Of a stretch of DNA of 7,512 nucleotides, positions 5,333 to 7,512 are shown piece after piece. The notes beneath the pieces were generated by a model. The model was not told the DNA's origin. It worked only from the letters and a program-made list of their open reading frames with translations, and did not search any database. The DNA comes from an uncultured Lachnospiraceae bacterium (GTDB lineage: Bacteria; Bacillota; Clostridia; Lachnospirales; Lachnospiraceae), in contig CALEFO010000155.1 in the NCBI GenBank assembly GCA_937877165.1, forward strand, positions 1 through 7,512, given 5' to 3'. The first letter of the stretch is position 1; each line of letters opens with the position of its first letter. The position numbers and the translations under genes are program-made.

Positions 5333-6866
5333 AGCTTCCTTCCCGGTGAATGCTGCATTCCTGTCCCGATGACCCACGAACCGTGACATCTACAGAAAAT
5401 GTATCCATGCAGCCGTCCATCCGGAAACTCTCTGAATGCTCCGCCTTGCGCACATCCATTTCCATCAGATCCATTAAGCGATAATCCCGCATGGTTCCGT
5501 TTTCCAGAAAGAGCAGTACACGAAGATATCCCGTGTAATCCAGACCACTCCCTTCTCCGCCGTTTCCAGAAGAAAGTCCCGGAGAGAAAATAGAGAGCAG
5601 TCCCGTTTTCCAGGTTCCGGAGCTTTTCATCAAAGGAATCTTTCCACCCGAGAACAGTGTTCTTAAGTCGCTCACCGATTCCGAATAACTCCATGCAAGA
5701 AGAAGGGCCGTGGTAAATACCGGTTCCAGCTCCGGGCTGAAACAAATCAGCGAAAAAAGCTCCCCCCAGAATTTTGCTTCTGCCTTTTTTCCTGCATCTG
5801 AAAACAAATAAGCGGTATTGGCTGCAAGACGGATCAGGAGCAGTGTTTCTGCAGTCTTTTCCAGATTTTCCCTGTCTGAATTTTTCCCACAGAGCAGATA
5901 TTCCATCTGATATTGCAACCGGCTTTTCTCCATTGTTTTTCGATAATTTCCACACTTTTCATGAATATACTCATTCATAAAAAGTGCATCTGCCTCACTG
6001 TAATGATGACTGTTTTCTGCCTTTGCTCCATCTCCTGTTCGTGCCGCCCGGTGGGAAATGTAATCCTCTGCATGTACACTCTCTGCACTGATATTCCCCC
6101 CTTCGTCCAGAACAGCATTCAGAATCGGAGCCTGACTCATGGTATTGACTTCCTTCCACGGATCCATCGCATGCTCCTCGTCCACTCCATTTGCCGCTGC
6201 ATAAGAAGAAGCTCCTGCTGCCTCCGCTTCAGCCTCTTCCTCTTCCTCACTTTTTTCTTCTCCATCTCTCCCTTCTCTGCGCTTTCTTGCTTCTTTCAAT
6301 CCATTTCGAAGTTCCTCTTCATTCTGCGCTTTTCTCCTTGCCCATTCGGTTGTATCAAAGCCAAAGCCGTTATACCCGTTCACCGTTTCCAGTACGCCGG
6401 AAGCCCATGCTTCAAGTGGTTCCGCGGACAGATACGCATTAACCTGTTCACGAACCGCCTGGCCGTCTCTGTCCGTTGCAAGTCTTGTTCCGGTAAGCTG
6501 CAGCTCCTTTAATGAGGTGCCGGTAAAATCTGCCCCTCCGAAGGATTTCAGCCCTCCGGAGGACAGATTCTTCTCCAGATAATCCCGGACATGCTGCTCC
6601 GTTGCCTGAAGCGATGGATTTCCGCTCCCATAAGAGGTGTCAATCATCAGAAGATCATATTGAAGGAACAGCTCTCTGCTGTATTCCGCCAGTGCGGAAT
6701 TGACCGCTGTATCTACGGCAAGCTCTGTCTGCATCCGCACCGCATTTCTCCGTGCGCCGTCCAGAAGAACAAAGATCAGTGACAGAAGGATCGGAATGCA
6801 CAGAGCAAGAAAAACTGTCAGATAGCCTCCGGCTCTTTGTGTTTTTACCTTTTCATCCCAATACAT
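5325..6866 (-). CDS. DUF5702 (TadG-like) pilus-operon pseudopilin
   Basis: The 513-residue protein looks like the DUF5702 family found in clostridial Tad operons. After a 13-residue basic N-terminus it has GYLTVFLALCIPILL and one membrane span (about 15-36), followed by the TadG-like segment DGARRNAVRMQTELAVDTAVNSALAEY (in part), where the helix continues outside the membrane. The rest (about 60-513) is predicted to be extracytoplasmic, interrupted by a Glu/Ala/Arg-rich low-complexity stretch (about 190-220). The prepilin-type signal is imperfect: counting from Gly14, position +5 is Phe19, not Glu. The start is uncertain. ATG codons lie at 6869 and 6866; I prefer 6866 because AAGAG is five bases upstream. 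The gene overlaps the pilin stop by 14 nt. TadG proteins are thought to anchor or initiate the pilus at the envelope. Confidence 0.82.
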   Translation of the reverse strand: MYWDEKVKTQRAGGYLTVFLALCIPILLSLIFVLLDGARRNAVRMQTELAVDTAVNSALAEYSRELFLQYDLLMIDTSYGSGNPSLQATEQHVRDYLEKNLSSGGLKSFGGADFTGTSLKELQLTGTRLATDRDGQAVREQVNAYLSAEPLEAWASGVLETVNGYNGFGFDTTEWARRKAQNEEELRNGLKEARKRREGRDGEEKSEEEEEAEAEAAGASSYAAANGVDEEHAMDPWKEVNTMSQAPILNAVLDEGGNISAESVHAEDYISHRAARTGDGAKAENSHHYSEADALFMNEYIHEKCGNYRKTMEKSRLQYQMEYLLCGKNSDRENLEKTAETLLLIRLAANTAYLFSDAGKKAEAKFWGELFSLICFSPELEPVFTTALLLAWSYSESVSDLRTLFSGGKIPLMKSSGTWKTGLLSIFSPGLSSGNGGEGSGLDYTGYLRVLLFLENGTMRDYRLMDLMEMDVRKAEHSESFRMDGCMDTFSVDVTVRGSSGQECSIHREGSYE

Positions 6867-7080
6867 CATTGCTCTTGCTGGTGATTGTTTCAAAAATCGT
6901 ATTGACAAGAGAGGTCAGCTGTTTTTTGAAAATAATAACGAGGCCGATAAGAACCACAATGATCAGAATCAGCTCTACCGTCCCCATTCCAGATTCATTG
7001 GAGAGAAAACGCTGTCCTGCTCTTGCCTTTTCCTTCAGAAATTCCTTTGTCCGAATCCATGTGTATACTGCTTTCTTCAT
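6853..7080 (-). CDS. flp: Flp-type (type IVb) pilin, probable major pilus subunit
   Basis: This 75-residue protein is the structural Flp pilin. The leader is basic (residues 1-31, many Lys and Arg) and ends SNESG. The processing site is G31|MGTVE, with Glu36 at +5, followed by the single hydrophobic helix ELILIIVVLIGLVIIF (36-51) and a short tail ending SNDVLG. The mature pilin would have 44 residues, the usual small size for Flp. The ATG at 7080 has AAAGGAA just upstream. An alternative start near 7155 would code through two stable hairpins and give an atypical N-terminus, so I reject it. It is the first gene after tadC, and its 5' region carries tandem hairpins that may stabilise or insulate its mRNA, as expected for a subunit needed in excess. 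Confidence 0.9.
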   Translation of the reverse strand: MKKAVYTWIRTKEFLKEKARAGQRFLSNESGMGTVELILIIVVLIGLVIIFKKQLTSLVNTIFETITSKSNDVLG

Positions 7081-7092
7081 TGGTTCCTTTCT

Positions 7093-7111
7093 GCCGCAGC
7101 ATTTCTGCGGC
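7093..7111 (-). promoter_or_regulatory. GC-rich hairpin just upstream of the pilin ribosome site
   Basis: On the minus strand GCCGCAG (7111-7105) pairs perfectly with CTGCGGC (7099-7093) around a five-base AAATG loop. The base of the stem lies two bases from the AAAGGAA ribosome site. No T run follows, so it is not a standard terminator. A role in mRNA processing, stability or translation of the pilin message is inferred. Confidence 0.6.
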
Positions 7112-7148
7112 ACCCTGGAGAAGCTGCGAAGACATTTTCTCCTGGGTG
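7111..7148 (-). promoter_or_regulatory. Second hairpin in the tadC-pilin spacer
   Basis: On the minus strand CACCCAGGAGAA (7148-7137) pairs with TTCTCCAGGGTG (7122-7111) with one internal A-A mismatch and a 14-nt loop. It abuts the next hairpin, sharing base 7111, so nearly the whole spacer between the tadC stop and the pilin ribosome site is structured. There is no T run after it. I infer an mRNA-stability or RNase-processing element separating platform and pilin expression. Confidence 0.6.
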
Positions 7149-7162
7149 TGAGCAAATCATAC

Positions 7163-7512
7163 TTACAATGAGAAGCTGAAATATGCCGGGATCATAATGA
7201 TCACCAGCGTTACCCCCAGCATGATCATCATAGGAAGCAGAAGCTTTGTACCCGCCTCTTCTCCCATCTGTCTTGCGATACTCCGTCTCTGCTCAAACGA
7301 GCGATCCGCTTCTTCCTGCAGTGCCTTTAAAAGTTCGCCGTTTCCTTTCTTCAAATTGGAAATCAGCAGAGTACTCAGCTTGGAATAATGTCCAGACCGG
7401 CACCTTTTCCCAAAATTGGTGTAGGCGGCTGTCTCGGATATACCATTGTCAAGCTCACGGCACACCAGAAGGATTTCTTCATATACATATCGTTTCTCAC
7501 CCCCTTCTTCCC
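7163..7512 (-). CDS. tadC: TadC-like type II secretion system F-domain protein, C-terminal part
   Basis: Only the last 116 or so codons are in the window; the frame is still open at the window edge, so the gene continues beyond 7512. The visible part begins around EEGGEKRYVYEEILLVCREL and runs through NGISETAAYTNFGKRC, then SNLKKGNGELLKALQEEADR and GEEAGTKLLLPMMIMLGV, with a final membrane span ending IPAYFSFSL. This is the typical end of T2SSF proteins: a cytoplasmic helical bundle followed by the last transmembrane helix. With TadB it would form the inner-membrane platform that couples the TadA ATPase to pilus extension. Its stop at 7165-7163 is followed by the structured 82-nt spacer and then the pilin gene. 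An in-frame GTG at 7465 is an internal Val, not a start. Confidence 0.9.
   Translation of the reverse strand, partial: EEGGEKRYVYEEILLVCRELDNGISETAAYTNFGKRCRSGHYSKLSTLLISNLKKGNGELLKALQEEADRSFEQRRSIARQMGEEAGTKLLLPMMIMLGVTLVIIMIPAYFSFSL

Noticed and set aside
5913..6512. A 199-codon open frame on the plus strand
   Set aside because: It is antisense to the DUF5702 gene; its Leu/Phe/Ser/Cys-rich stretches mirror the Glu/Lys-rich coding strand. No supporting start site.
6867..6908. A TTG start that would lengthen the DUF5702 protein
   Set aside because: No ribosome site precedes it and it would increase overlap with the pilin gene to 56 nt; the ATG pair at 6869/6866 fits better.
7081..7155. An N-terminal extension of the pilin by 25 residues
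   Set aside because: It would run through both hairpins and give a leader unlike Flp pilins; the ATG at 7080 has its own ribosome site.
1..7512. CRISPR arrays, insertion sequences, phage genes or defence systems
   Set aside because: I saw no regularly spaced repeats, transposase or integrase motifs, or terminal repeats. A tRNA gene is present, but no attachment-site duplication or integrase is visible beside it.

Overview
The window reads as a Gram-positive anaerobe of the class Clostridia, most probably Lachnospiraceae. This rests on a firmicute-type Tad/Flp pilus locus with DUF5702 and DUF6382 proteins, a two-subunit oxygen-sensitive class I fumarase, AGGAG-type ribosome binding sites on nearly every gene, and a tRNA without an encoded CCA end. 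This is family-level recognition from reading the sequence; no database search was run. Every supported gene is on the minus strand, so transcription runs from position 7512 towards 1.

Region 7512-2312 is the distal half of a Tad (tight adherence, type IVb pilus) operon. In transcription order it holds: the C-terminal end of a TadC-like inner-membrane platform protein (cut by the window edge), an 82-nt spacer with two adjacent GC-rich hairpins, a small Flp-type pilin, a DUF5702 TadG-like pseudopilin, a TadE-like protein with a tandem Cys/His metal-site tail, a short A24 prepilin peptidase, a second TadE-like protein, and a DUF6382 protein with two C-terminal membrane spans. Tight spacing and start/stop overlaps (8, 8 and 14 nt) indicate one translationally coupled unit. 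The peptidase would process the pilin and pseudopilins, the platform would drive their assembly, and the DUF6382 protein may be a regulatory or scaffold component.

Region 2311-266 is a metabolic block: a possible 19-codon leader ORF overlapping the start of a HIT-family nucleotide hydrolase, then the alpha and beta subunits of a class I [4Fe-4S] fumarate/tartrate hydratase. No terminator is visible between the pilus block and this block, so read-through is possible. A 128-nt gap between the fumarase subunits holds only a doubtful 30-codon ORF.

Region 270-1 holds a tRNA-Ser(GCU) with its own near-consensus sigma-A promoter, whose -35 box overlaps the fumarase beta stop codon. Its roughly 68-nt leader contains two small perfect hairpins. 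Positions 1-76 beyond the tRNA contain AT-rich sequence with no gene or convincing terminator.
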